Made by a program: the position numbers and the translations under genes
Part shown: one piece after another, positions 56,198 through 64,000 of the stretch
Layout: the number at the start of each line of letters is the position of its first letter
Numbering within the stretch: the first letter of the stretch is position 1
The notes under the pieces: model-generated
The model's database searches: none
Seen by the model: only the letters and a program-made list of their open reading frames with translations
What the model was told of the DNA's origin: nothing
Source of the DNA: Chryseobacterium sp. KACC 21268
Lineage (GTDB): Bacteria; Bacteroidota; Bacteroidia; Flavobacteriales; Weeksellaceae
Length of the DNA: 64,000 nt
Direction: 5' to 3'
Assembly (NCBI GenBank): GCA_028736075.1
Contig: CP117875.1
Span: forward strand, 3,720,001 to 3,784,000

Positions 56198-56794
56198 ATG
56201 AAAGATTATTGTTTCAAAATATTAAACTTAAAAACATCACAACAATTCTTTTTGTTGCTGATGTTTTTTCTTATGCAGTCCTGCGAAGAGGATCTCACGA
56301 AGATCAATCAGAATAAGAAAACCAATTTTGCTTCCACAATTATTCACAACGGAACGATCATCCAAAGAGACTCCGGCGCTGTAAAGGTAAGATTCAAAGC
56401 TCCGCTGATAGAGCAATATGAGTTGATTGACTCACCATACATCGAAGCAAAAAAAGGAATCTACCTGGAATTCTTTGACAAGAAAAACCCAAAAGTTCCG
56501 GGGAAAATCTGGGCAAAATATGCAAAAAATAACATTAAGAAAGATTTTTACTTTGCAAAAGGAAGAGTGAAAATAATCACTACAGAAGGACAAACCTTTG
56601 TCACCGAAACCATCAACTGGGACAAAAAGAAGCAACAGATGTACACCAAAGACACCGTGTTTGTTTCGGACAAAGACGGAAACATTTTGGTAGGTGCACA
56701 CGGAATGGTTGCTAAAGATGACTTCTCCGAATATACATTTTTTAATAATTCAGGGAGTTTCAATTCTACCAATTTACCTGCTACAAGCAAATAA
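56198..56794 (+). CDS. lptC: LptC-like LPS transport lipoprotein
   Basis: The 198-residue protein has a lipoprotein-type leader (FLLMFFLMQSC, Cys about 29) and the LptC beta-jellyroll: IIHNGTIIQRDSGAVKVRFKAPLIEQYEL, GRVKIITTEGQTFVTETINWD and MYTKDTVFVSDKDGNILVGAHGM. LptC receives LPS from LptBFG in the inner membrane and hands it to the LptA bridge. It lies after an outer-membrane protein gene. Confidence 0.85.
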   Translation: MKDYCFKILNLKTSQQFFLLLMFFLMQSCEEDLTKINQNKKTNFASTIIHNGTIIQRDSGAVKVRFKAPLIEQYELIDSPYIEAKKGIYLEFFDKKNPKVPGKIWAKYAKNNIKKDFYFAKGRVKIITTEGQTFVTETINWDKKKQQMYTKDTVFVSDKDGNILVGAHGMVAKDDFSEYTFFNNSGSFNSTNLPATSK

Positions 56795-56851
56795 TTTTTC
56801 AGACTTCAGAGCTTAAAGATTAGCATCTAGATATTCAAAAAAAACTTTTCT

Positions 56852-57904
56852 ATGTCAACTTTTCACGCAATCGGTTTGATGTCTGGAACCAGTCTGGACG
56901 GTTTGGATATCTGTTATTCGAGATTTACACGAGACAACTCCACCTGGACTTTCGAAATTTTGAAGTGTGAAACCGTCGCCTACTCTATTGATTGGGAAGA
57001 TGACCTGAAGAATGCGATTCACACTTCCAGCGAAAAGTTATTACAACTCAGTTCCGATTATGGATTTTATCTTGGAGAGAAAGCGCAGGAATTCATTTCT
57101 AAAAACAGCATTACAGATCTTGATATAATTGCCTCTCACGGACATACCGTTTTTCATCAACCCAAAAATAAATTCACTTTACAAATTGGCGATGGACGAG
57201 CGATTAAAATTAAGACTAATAAAAAGGTGGTTTACGATTTTCGAAGTCAAGATGTTTTGCTTGGTGGAAACGGCGCTCCTTTGGTTCCAATTGGTGACGA
57301 ATTGCTGTTTTCCGAATATGACGCTTGCTTGAATCTTGGCGGATTTTCCAATATTTCTTTGAAGCGAGATGGGAAACGAATTGCATTTGACATTTGTCCA
57401 GTTAATATTATTCTGAACGATCTGGCTTTGAAACTCGGAAAGAAATATGATGAGAATGGTGATATGGCAAGGTCCGGAAGTATTGATTTCGAACTTCTGA
57501 ATGAGTTGAATCAATTAGATTTCTATACTGAAAAAGCACCGAAATCTCTGGGAATCGAATGGATCAATGCACAGGTTTTGCCATTAATTAAAAATAAAAA
57601 ATCGGAAGATCTTTTAGCAACTTTCACGGAACATTCTTCGATTCAGATTGCGAAAATATTGGATGAATTCGAAATTAAAAATGTTTTGATAACCGGCGGA
57701 GGTGCTTACAACAGCTATCTCATCGAAAAAATAAAAGCAAAGACCAAAACCAAAATTCAAATTCCTCAGAAAGAAATCATTGAATATAAAGAAGCTTTGA
57801 TTTTTGCTTTTATGGGTGTTTTGAGATCATTAGATCTCAACAATGTTTTGTCATCAGCCACCGGAAGTTTGGCAGATCATTCGACCGGAGTGATTGCCAA
57901 TTAA
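56852..57904 (+). CDS. anmK: Anhydro-N-acetylmuramic acid kinase
   Basis: The 350-residue sugar kinase opens the 1,6-anhydro bond of anhMurNAc and phosphorylates it in peptidoglycan recycling. It shows GLMSGTSLDGLD at the N-terminus, ASHGHTVFHQP, GGNGAPLVPIGDELLF and a C-terminal TGGGAYN. Its stop codon overlaps the stop of the convergent SRPBCC gene by 4 bp. Confidence 0.95.
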   Translation: MSTFHAIGLMSGTSLDGLDICYSRFTRDNSTWTFEILKCETVAYSIDWEDDLKNAIHTSSEKLLQLSSDYGFYLGEKAQEFISKNSITDLDIIASHGHTVFHQPKNKFTLQIGDGRAIKIKTNKKVVYDFRSQDVLLGGNGAPLVPIGDELLFSEYDACLNLGGFSNISLKRDGKRIAFDICPVNIILNDLALKLGKKYDENGDMARSGSIDFELLNELNQLDFYTEKAPKSLGIEWINAQVLPLIKNKKSEDLLATFTEHSSIQIAKILDEFEIKNVLITGGGAYNSYLIEKIKAKTKTKIQIPQKEIIEYKEALIFAFMGVLRSLDLNNVLSSATGSLADHSTGVIAN

Positions 57905-58287
57905 AGTTGTTCGATTTTATCTGTCAAAGAATTGATGAAATTTTGAAGCGGTTTTTCTACCATCATTTTGATAAATGGATTGAATTTCCCTTCGAATAAC
58001 AATTGAACTTCGGTTTGTTTGTCGTTCAAAGGATTCATATTTCCTGTCAAAGCAAAATCAAGACTGGAGCTTGCAGATTTCAGAACGACCTCTTTATCAG
58101 ATACGTTATCAATCTTCAAAGCGATTTCTGGCATTCCCTTCAATCCGAATTTAAAACCATCTTCTCTCGCTTCGAAACTTTGTAATCCTTCTGGCATTAG
58201 ATCCTTATAATCTTGTGGATTCTTCAGCATTCCTGCCAATTCTGATGAAGATTTATTTACTATAATTTTTCGTCCTTCTAAATTCAT
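57901..58287 (-). CDS. SRPBCC-fold protein
   Basis: The 128-residue protein fits the helix-grip SRPBCC fold: an N-terminal strand GRKIIVNKSSSELAGMLKNPQDYKDLMP, central beta strands and a long C-terminal helix (NPFIKMMVEKPLQNFINSL). Such proteins bind hydrophobic ligands. It is divergent from the Nudix gene with only 37 bp between, and converges with anmK. Confidence 0.8.
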   Translation of the reverse strand: MNLEGRKIIVNKSSSELAGMLKNPQDYKDLMPEGLQSFEAREDGFKFGLKGMPEIALKIDNVSDKEVVLKSASSSLDFALTGNMNPLNDKQTEVQLLFEGKFNPFIKMMVEKPLQNFINSLTDKIEQL

Positions 58288-58324
58288 TTTTTATATTTTT
58301 GTATTAATATCAAAAGCCTTACAA

Positions 58325-58936
58325 ATGTATAAAGTTTTTATCAATGAAAAAAAAATAGTTTTGAGTCAGAAGCCTCAGGACAGTCCAAAAACATTGAATT
58401 ACGATGGGACGCATAGCTTTGAATTTGCGGTAGATCTTCTTACAAATACGGCATCGCAAGGCTTGAATATTTATCATAATGATATTGAGCAGTTGTGGGC
58501 AGATTTCAAAGGATTCTTTAGAAACATAGAAGCAGCCGGTGGGATTGTTTTGAATCCTGAAAATAAAATTCTTTTCATTCACCGCTTGGGAAAATGGGAT
58601 CTTCCGAAAGGAAAAATTGAAAAAGGGGAATCCAAAGAACTTGCTGCCGTGCGAGAAGTGGAAGAAGAATGCGGAATTTTCGATCTGGAACTGAAGGATT
58701 TCATCAACTCTACTTACCATATTTATACTGAGAGAAACGGCGACAAAGTCCTGAAAACGACCTACTGGTTTGAGATGTTTTACAGTGGCACGGGAACACC
58801 AAAACCGCAGATAGAAGAAGGAATCAATGAAGTGGGATGGAAAAATGAAGACGAAGTAGAAAATGAAATCTTGCCTTCGACATTCCAAAATATCAAACTG
58901 ATTCTGAATGATTTTAAAAATAAAAAACCTCAATAA
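58325..58936 (+). CDS. Nudix hydrolase
   Basis: The 203-residue protein has the complete Nudix box GKIEKGESKELAAVREVEEECG (Glu-rich metal site; residues about 98-119; box consensus GX5EX7REUXEEXGU) after an N-terminal extension of about 68 residues. The substrate (a nucleoside diphosphate linked to some moiety) cannot be identified. A -7 element TATTTTTG at 58294-58301 lies within the divergent gap. Confidence 0.9.
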   Translation: MYKVFINEKKIVLSQKPQDSPKTLNYDGTHSFEFAVDLLTNTASQGLNIYHNDIEQLWADFKGFFRNIEAAGGIVLNPENKILFIHRLGKWDLPKGKIEKGESKELAAVREVEEECGIFDLELKDFINSTYHIYTERNGDKVLKTTYWFEMFYSGTGTPKPQIEEGINEVGWKNEDEVENEILPSTFQNIKLILNDFKNKKPQ

Positions 58937-58950
58937 TAATTGAGGTTTTT
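58923..58950. terminator. Bidirectional intrinsic terminator overlapping the Nudix stop codon
   Basis: AAAAACCTCAAT (58923-58934) pairs over 12 bp with ATTGAGGTTTTT (58939-58950) around AATA. The first arm includes the end of the Nudix coding sequence. It serves both Nudix and the convergent murF. Confidence 0.88.
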
Positions 58951-58958
58951 CTATGTTT

Positions 58959-60230
58959 TTATAGAAAGTCGATAATCTTCTCAAGTGCTATTCCGCGTGA
59001 TGCTTTGAGCAGAATATTTTCTTCTTTGATTGGGACCAGCTGCAGTCTCTCAATCAATTCTGATGTATTAAGGAACGCATTTACTGATTGATAGACAGAT
59101 TTGAAATGTGGACCAACAGTAACGATCTCATCAAAATTACAAGACTTTGCAAAATCTATGATGGCTTGATGTTCCTGCAAACTTTCTTCGCCCAACTCCA
59201 ACATATCGCCAATGATAATTGTCTTGCTGCCCTCAAATGTTTTGAAATTTTCCAAGGAGACTAACATACTGCTTGGATTTGCATTGTAGGTATCCAGAAC
59301 CAATGTTTTCTCTCCTTTTTTCTGAATCTGAGACCGCATATTGGAAGGAACATAATTTTCAATCGCCGCTTTTATGTCTTCAATGTTTAATTTAAAATGT
59401 AATCCCAAAGCGACTGCTGCTGAGATATTATCGTAGTTGTATTTACCTGTCAGATTAGAAAAAATTTCTGTCTCTTTGTATTTAATCCCAACAAAATTAT
59501 TCTTGAAGATTGATTCAAATTGATAATCAGAGGTGGGTACTCCGAATGTTATTTTTGAAGAGTAGCTGTCTGTTTTTTCTTTTTGAATCGCATCATTTTC
59601 ATTAACTAAAATTGTTTGATCATTATTTATCAAATAATTATACAACTCAGATTTTCCTTTAATGACGCCCTCGTAACCTCCAAAGCCTTCAAGATGCGCT
59701 TTCCCAAAATTGGTAATGTAACCGATGTTTGGTTTTGCAATTTCGCACAACATTTCGATTTCCTTCTGGTGATTGGCACCCATTTCGATAACCGCCATTT
59801 CGTGCTCTTTTCTGATGGATAGCAGCGTCAATGGAACACCGATATGATTATTAAGATTACCAAAAGTAAATTGTGTTTTGAACTTACTAGCTAAGACGGT
59901 GCTGATTAATTCCTTTGTTGTGGTTTTCCCGTTGCTTCCCGTAAGTCCAATGATTGGAATATCCAGTTGATCTCGGTGTAATATAGATAATTGCTGTAGA
60001 AATAGTAACGTTGAGGGAACATAAAAAATATTATTCTCAGGATCATAATAATTCTCATCTTCCATAATCACTGCTATGGCACCCTTATCAATCGCCTCCT
60101 TAGCTTTTTCAGCGGCGTTGTAATTGTCACCTGAAAAAGCAAAGAAAATGCTTCCACGTTCTATTTTTCTACTGTCGATAACAACATTTGTACTCTGCAA
60201 ATAAATGGGATAAAACTCGCTAATATTCAT
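58959..60230 (-). CDS. murF: UDP-N-acetylmuramoyl-tripeptide-D-alanyl-D-alanine ligase
   Basis: The 423-residue Mur ligase adds D-Ala-D-Ala to the UDP-MurNAc-tripeptide in cytoplasmic peptidoglycan synthesis. Motifs include the P-loop GLTGSNGKTTTKE (about 95-107), TFGNLNNHIGVPL, and VLDTYNANPSSM near the C-terminal domain. It follows gldJ on the minus strand, 84 bp downstream, past a terminator. Confidence 0.95.
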   Translation of the reverse strand: MNISEFYPIYLQSTNVVIDSRKIERGSIFFAFSGDNYNAAEKAKEAIDKGAIAVIMEDENYYDPENNIFYVPSTLLFLQQLSILHRDQLDIPIIGLTGSNGKTTTKELISTVLASKFKTQFTFGNLNNHIGVPLTLLSIRKEHEMAVIEMGANHQKEIEMLCEIAKPNIGYITNFGKAHLEGFGGYEGVIKGKSELYNYLINNDQTILVNENDAIQKEKTDSYSSKITFGVPTSDYQFESIFKNNFVGIKYKETEIFSNLTGKYNYDNISAAVALGLHFKLNIEDIKAAIENYVPSNMRSQIQKKGEKTLVLDTYNANPSSMLVSLENFKTFEGSKTIIIGDMLELGEESLQEHQAIIDFAKSCNFDEIVTVGPHFKSVYQSVNAFLNTSELIERLQLVPIKEENILLKASRGIALEKIIDFL

Positions 60231-60263
60231 AAATCAAAAATAAACAAATGCTGTGATTTGAAA

Positions 60264-60295
60264 TAAAAAAAACAGCAGAAAATTCTGCTGTTTTT
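60264..60295 (-). terminator. Intrinsic terminator of gldJ
   Basis: AAAAACAGCAGAA and its complement TTCTGCTGTTTTT (60268-60280 and 60283-60295) form a stem of at least 11 bp. On the minus strand it is followed by T residues. It lies 19 bp after the gldJ stop. Confidence 0.85.
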
Positions 60296-60314
60296 ATATT
60301 TTACTTGGATGTAA

Positions 60315-61919
60315 TTATCTTTTTGTACGTCCTGATTTACTGTTCTTAGCATCTTGTGCTACACGGAAACCAATCCAACCATAACCTTTCATCTGGTTTT
60401 TGAATCTTCTTTGTCCTGGATCCAACCAATAAGCTGAATCTAACCAAGAACCTCCTTTCACCACTCTGCTGTAATCATTGATCTGAGAAGTAGCTTTTAC
60501 TTTTTCTTTCTGTAGTACTACGCCACCATCCTTGTTAACAATGAATTTCGGTTTAACAGAGTTGTACATATTGAATTCTGTACTATCACTTGGTGCAGTT
60601 CCTCCAGCATCTAGTGAAGACTGGTAATCACCATCTCTGTAGTTTCTGTTATCTTCTACTACTTTCTTTTCAAATTCTCCAGGTAATCCTTGGTAAACCA
60701 AACGACCGTCTGCAAGTGTATCATACTTGATGTCTACATTACCTACTTTTTTGTAAGTTCCGTCTGCATTCTTAACAGATTGAACAACAACGTTTCCTCT
60801 GAAATAATTGAAATCACTAAATTCCTCATCAATCATCGGTCTGTAGATATCTGCTACCCACTCTGCAACGTTACCGTACATTCCGTAGATTCCTAAATCG
60901 TTAGAAGGATATTGTTTAACGTCTGCTGTTGTAGGTGAACCATCATTTTTCCAACCAGCAACACCGGAGTAATCTCCTCGTCCCATCTTGAAGTTTTCAA
61001 GGTACATACCTCTATTTCTTCCTTTTGTTCCTTTGATTTTGTCTAACTGGGTATTCTTTCCAAGATAGTTATTATACTCTCTTTCTTTTTGAAGGCCAAG
61101 TGCTGCAAATTCCCACTCAACTTCTGTTGGAAGTCTGAATTTCTCAACAATTCCTGAAGATGCATTTCTATTGGCAGCTGCAATTTTTTCATTAGCAGTT
61201 TTGATTCCACTTCTTTTTTGAAGTTTCTCTTTATCAATATATGCGTCAAGTTCTGCATCATTCGATTTGAACTTATCCATATTAAAAGTAGCTCCAGCGG
61301 TAGCAGCTTTATCTGCAGAATAGATATCTTTTGATATTACTCCCTGCTTCATAAGTGCTTTTTCATTAGCTCTCTCTGTCAACCAGTCGCAATATTTTGT
61401 AGCCTGCAACCAAGATACACCTACTACTGGATAGTAGTCATACTCAGGAGATCTAAAATAAGTTTCTGCATAATCATTACGAGAAAGTTTATTGTTCCAC
61501 ACCAATGTATCTGGCAAAGCACCAGTGTATATATGTTTGAAGCTAGGATCTGATGAAGGGAAAACGAACTTAAGCCAAGTTGTATATTCTCTATATTCTG
61601 AGTTGGTAATTTCTGTATCGCCAATGAAGAATGAGCTCACCTGCATTCTTCTAGGTGTATTGTTCCAGTCGTGCATTACATTATCTTCCACCAATCCCAT
61701 GGTGAAGGTTCCACCTTCTACATACACCATTCCTGGCCAACCTTTTTGCTTTTGTTGCTTGCCGGAAAAAAACCACCCGTCTTTTTCGTTGGGCTTCCAA
61801 CCAGTCTTGCTCACAAAACCTTTTGTGCCGCCACCTTTCTTCGAGTTCCCTCCTCCACAACTTACTAACAGTAATGTAGCGCTAAAAGTAATAATCGAAA
61901 ACAACCTAATTTTTTTCAT
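60315..61919 (-). CDS. gldJ: Gliding motility / T9SS lipoprotein GldJ
   Basis: The 534-residue lipoprotein (lipobox LLLVSC, Cys21) has the formylglycine-generating-enzyme-like (FGE-sulfatase) fold used structurally in GldJ. Landmarks are GMVYVEGGTFTMG, GDTEITNSEYREY, WLQATKYCDWL, FRLPTEVEWEFAA and the terminal WIGFRVAQD. GldJ is essential for gliding and for the T9SS in flavobacteria, as part of the GldK/N ring's associates. It is divergent from porU. Length and order match known homologues. Confidence 0.95.
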   Translation of the reverse strand: MKKIRLFSIITFSATLLLVSCGGGNSKKGGGTKGFVSKTGWKPNEKDGWFFSGKQQKQKGWPGMVYVEGGTFTMGLVEDNVMHDWNNTPRRMQVSSFFIGDTEITNSEYREYTTWLKFVFPSSDPSFKHIYTGALPDTLVWNNKLSRNDYAETYFRSPEYDYYPVVGVSWLQATKYCDWLTERANEKALMKQGVISKDIYSADKAATAGATFNMDKFKSNDAELDAYIDKEKLQKRSGIKTANEKIAAANRNASSGIVEKFRLPTEVEWEFAALGLQKEREYNNYLGKNTQLDKIKGTKGRNRGMYLENFKMGRGDYSGVAGWKNDGSPTTADVKQYPSNDLGIYGMYGNVAEWVADIYRPMIDEEFSDFNYFRGNVVVQSVKNADGTYKKVGNVDIKYDTLADGRLVYQGLPGEFEKKVVEDNRNYRDGDYQSSLDAGGTAPSDSTEFNMYNSVKPKFIVNKDGGVVLQKEKVKATSQINDYSRVVKGGSWLDSAYWLDPGQRRFKNQMKGYGWIGFRVAQDAKNSKSGRTKR

Positions 61920-62080
61920 AATGTGGTATAGAAATTTTCAAAGTACAAAGAAAAAGTAAATTCTTTGATTAATCAAATATTGTTTGTCTTTTTTTGATAA
62001 AACGCAATTAATTTAATTTTATTATATACCATTTTTTTAAAAAAATCGTTTATTTTGTAATCTTAAATAAAATAGCATTG

Positions 62081-64000
62081 ATGAAATTCAAATTTTATAT
62101 TTTAACTTTTTGTGTTTTCTCCATTTTTGGACACGCTCAAAAGATTTCTCTTGTATGGGACGGTTATAAAGAAATGGATTATGGAACGGAGAAAGTTACG
62201 TATCCATTTTTCAGTAATCATAATTATCAGGTGGAAGCAAATTCTATTTCTGCTAATCTTAATATCAAAACTGGAAATCAGATAACGCTAGATCAATTTG
62301 TCTGGGAAGTACTTCCTGATAAGGATATTAAAGATATAAAAATCAATTCTATAACTTCTGCACCAAGGGTAAGTGTGAATTACTTTTTTAATGAAAGTGA
62401 CAACGCGGAAAACGCCAACATCAATGTGGAAGCTATAAAATTAGATAAAAACAAAATCTATAAGCTCATCTCGTTTAACATCAATCAAACTTCTAAAACT
62501 GCGGCTTCTGCCTACCGAAATAGCAGTAACAAAATTGGTAACACGGAAAATCCTTTAAAATCTGGAACCTTCTACAAAATAAAGGTTGATAAATCCGGAA
62601 TTTTCAAAATTACCAAGCAATTTTTGCAGCAAAATGGTATCAATCCAGCCAATATTAATCCGAAAAATTTTAGAGTCTACGGAAACGGAGGTTTGATGTT
62701 GCCCGAGTTCAATCAATTGGTTTACGATGATCCTGTGTACGGAAGAGGCGTAAATTTGCAATATGACGCCTTGCAGGAAGACGCAATCCAGGTGATTGGC
62801 GAAGAAGATGGCGTGTGGAATGATAATGATTATGCAATCTTCTACGCACAAGGCCCTAATGGATACAACATCCACAGATCTACCAATGGAAATGGAAACA
62901 GAAGAACCGAGACTAGAGACACTCCTACAACTGATAATTTTGTAAATATCTACGAAGATTTTTCTTACTATTTCATCAACTTTGATATTGGTGAGGGCAA
63001 GAGAGTTCAGGTGATTGATACTGCCCTTCCACAGAATCTCATCACACGTTATGATGATTACCAATTCATTAATGAGGAAAAATTTAATTTAGAAAGATTA
63101 GGAAGAATATGGACTGGCGATGTGATCCCTGGAAGTCGTGAAATCACTTTCAACACAAGAAGTGCTATTAATCCGGATGACGTTATCATTTTCAAAACAC
63201 AAGTCATTGGATATGAAGCACAATCAACAAAAATAGTAATTAACGTCAATGGTACAACATCCGAACCTTCGGTAGCCAGTAATGCAAAAAGTTTTGTTAA
63301 ACTGAGGACTGAGAATGCTTTATATGATCAAACAGGAAATACGATCAAGTTCAATTACACTCCAAATATCAGCGGAAATCCAAATGCCAAATTTTACTTT
63401 GATTACGCAGAAGTACAGTACAAAGAAAATTTGAATTTCAATGATACTCAGATGAATTTCAGAGCGTATGATATTGTAGAGGGATCAGGCAATTCCTACG
63501 GTTTTTCTATGTCAAATGCTGCTGGCGTGGATCAAGTATGGGATGTATCGGACATTACAAACCCAAAAAAACTAACGAATAAGAATGCCCAGAATACCGT
63601 ATTCAATTTTGGATATGTTGCAGGAAGTCCTTATTTTAATAATGAATTTGCAGCCTTTAAAAATTCTGCAGCTTACGAGCCTAGTTTTGTAGGGAAAGTT
63701 GATAATCAAGATTTATCTTCTATTCAAAATATAGATTACTTGATCATCACACAGCCATCGTTTTCAGCTCAGGCTGAGAGATTAGCGGCTTATCATAGGA
63801 CTGCTAATAACTTCAATGTGTACGTTGCTGATGTCAATAAGATTTATAACGAATTCAGCAGCGGAAGCAAGGATATCACAGCTATCCGAAACTTTGTCAC
63901 CAAGCTGAATAACCAGAAACCTCTGAAATATGTCTTCATCCTGGGAGATACTTCTTACGATTTCAAAAATAGAATTGCCCGAAACACAGATATCATTCCT
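62081..64000 (+). CDS. porU: T9SS C-terminal signal peptidase PorU (3' end cut by window)
   Basis: The frame opens at ATG 62081 and runs 640 codons to the window edge with no stop. The protein has a signal peptide (YILTFCVFSIFGHAQ), then the PorU N-terminal region, including SGTFYKIKVDKSGIFKIT and FRVYGNGGLMLPEFN. The start of a gingipain-like C25 domain follows (KYVFILGDTSYDF). Catalytic His and Cys would lie beyond the edge. PorU removes the C-terminal sorting domain of T9SS cargo and attaches the cargo to A-LPS in some species. Full length is usually about twice this. Confidence 0.93.
   Translation, partial: MKFKFYILTFCVFSIFGHAQKISLVWDGYKEMDYGTEKVTYPFFSNHNYQVEANSISANLNIKTGNQITLDQFVWEVLPDKDIKDIKINSITSAPRVSVNYFFNESDNAENANINVEAIKLDKNKIYKLISFNINQTSKTAASAYRNSSNKIGNTENPLKSGTFYKIKVDKSGIFKITKQFLQQNGINPANINPKNFRVYGNGGLMLPEFNQLVYDDPVYGRGVNLQYDALQEDAIQVIGEEDGVWNDNDYAIFYAQGPNGYNIHRSTNGNGNRRTETRDTPTTDNFVNIYEDFSYYFINFDIGEGKRVQVIDTALPQNLITRYDDYQFINEEKFNLERLGRIWTGDVIPGSREITFNTRSAINPDDVIIFKTQVIGYEAQSTKIVINVNGTTSEPSVASNAKSFVKLRTENALYDQTGNTIKFNYTPNISGNPNAKFYFDYAEVQYKENLNFNDTQMNFRAYDIVEGSGNSYGFSMSNAAGVDQVWDVSDITNPKKLTNKNAQNTVFNFGYVAGSPYFNNEFAAFKNSAAYEPSFVGKVDNQDLSSIQNIDYLIITQPSFSAQAERLAAYHRTANNFNVYVADVNKIYNEFSSGSKDITAIRNFVTKLNNQKPLKYVFILGDTSYDFKNRIARNTDIIP

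Overview
The window comes from a low-GC Bacteroidota chromosome of the class Flavobacteriia, most likely the Chryseobacterium/Epilithonimonas group (Weeksellaceae). The taxonomic signs are GldJ and PorU of the type IX secretion system (T9SS), a secreted protein with a T9SS type A sorting tail, the hpt-adk-obg cluster, many SusC-free outer-membrane and lipoprotein genes with Bacteroidota-style leaders, and promoters of the flavobacterial type (TTTG, about 18-19 bp, then TAnnTTTG). No rRNA, tRNA, CRISPR array, prophage or intact insertion sequence was recognised. This is core chromosome with modest accessory content.

Layout. 1-4.8 kb: a truncated PASTA protein, then hpt-adk-obg, a small lipoprotein and an RhlE-type helicase behind a structured leader. 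4.9-9.5 kb (minus strand): small membrane protein, TatD nuclease, GSCFA protein, polyprenyl synthase and a serine hydrolase. 9.7-11.5 kb: a LytS/LytR-type two-component pair. 11.5-17.9 kb (minus): PiT phosphate transporter with DUF47 partner, DeaD-type helicase, T9SS cargo protein with leucine-rich-like repeats, L-serine deaminase. 18.3-21.6 kb: prolyl oligopeptidase and two tandem cupins. 21.6-23.7 kb (minus): hydrolase, YceI, beta-barrel protein. 23.9-27.6 kb: DUF1800/DUF1501 pair and the ohr-ohrR peroxide system. 27.6-31 kb: FabH, a long noncoding element, CorA, an EEP-family nuclease/phosphatase. 31-36.7 kb: DUF6266 protein, Tex, FAD monooxygenase with an N-terminal zinc ribbon, SDR. 36.9-40.7 kb (minus): GDPD, M28 peptidase, CHAP amidase. 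40.8-46.5 kb: ligA and several small accessory genes flanked by dispersed repeats. 46.6-51.4 kb (minus): a complete TetR-TolC-EmrA-EmrB efflux operon with a visible operator. 51.6-64 kb: two SDR/AraC-type accessory genes, holB, an outer-membrane protein with lptC, anmK, Nudix, murF, gldJ and divergent porU (cut by the window end).

How genes work together. gldJ and porU belong to the secretion and gliding apparatus that would export the 15.4 kb cargo protein. obg, tex, the two helicases, ligA and holB are information-processing genes; murF and anmK handle cell-wall building and recycling; lptC serves LPS export. The efflux operon, ohr-ohrR and PiT-DUF47 are self-contained response modules.

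The most unusual signals are noncoding: five TGAC half-sites at an exact 10-bp period upstream of the DUF6266 gene (31752-31795); a pair of dispersed elements with conserved ends and a sequence-divergent but still pairing central hairpin (43225-43322, 45988-46086); a long element with two competing hairpins at 28776-29050; and several dyad repeats that supply the stop codons of neighbouring genes. All calls are from reading the sequence; no database search was run.
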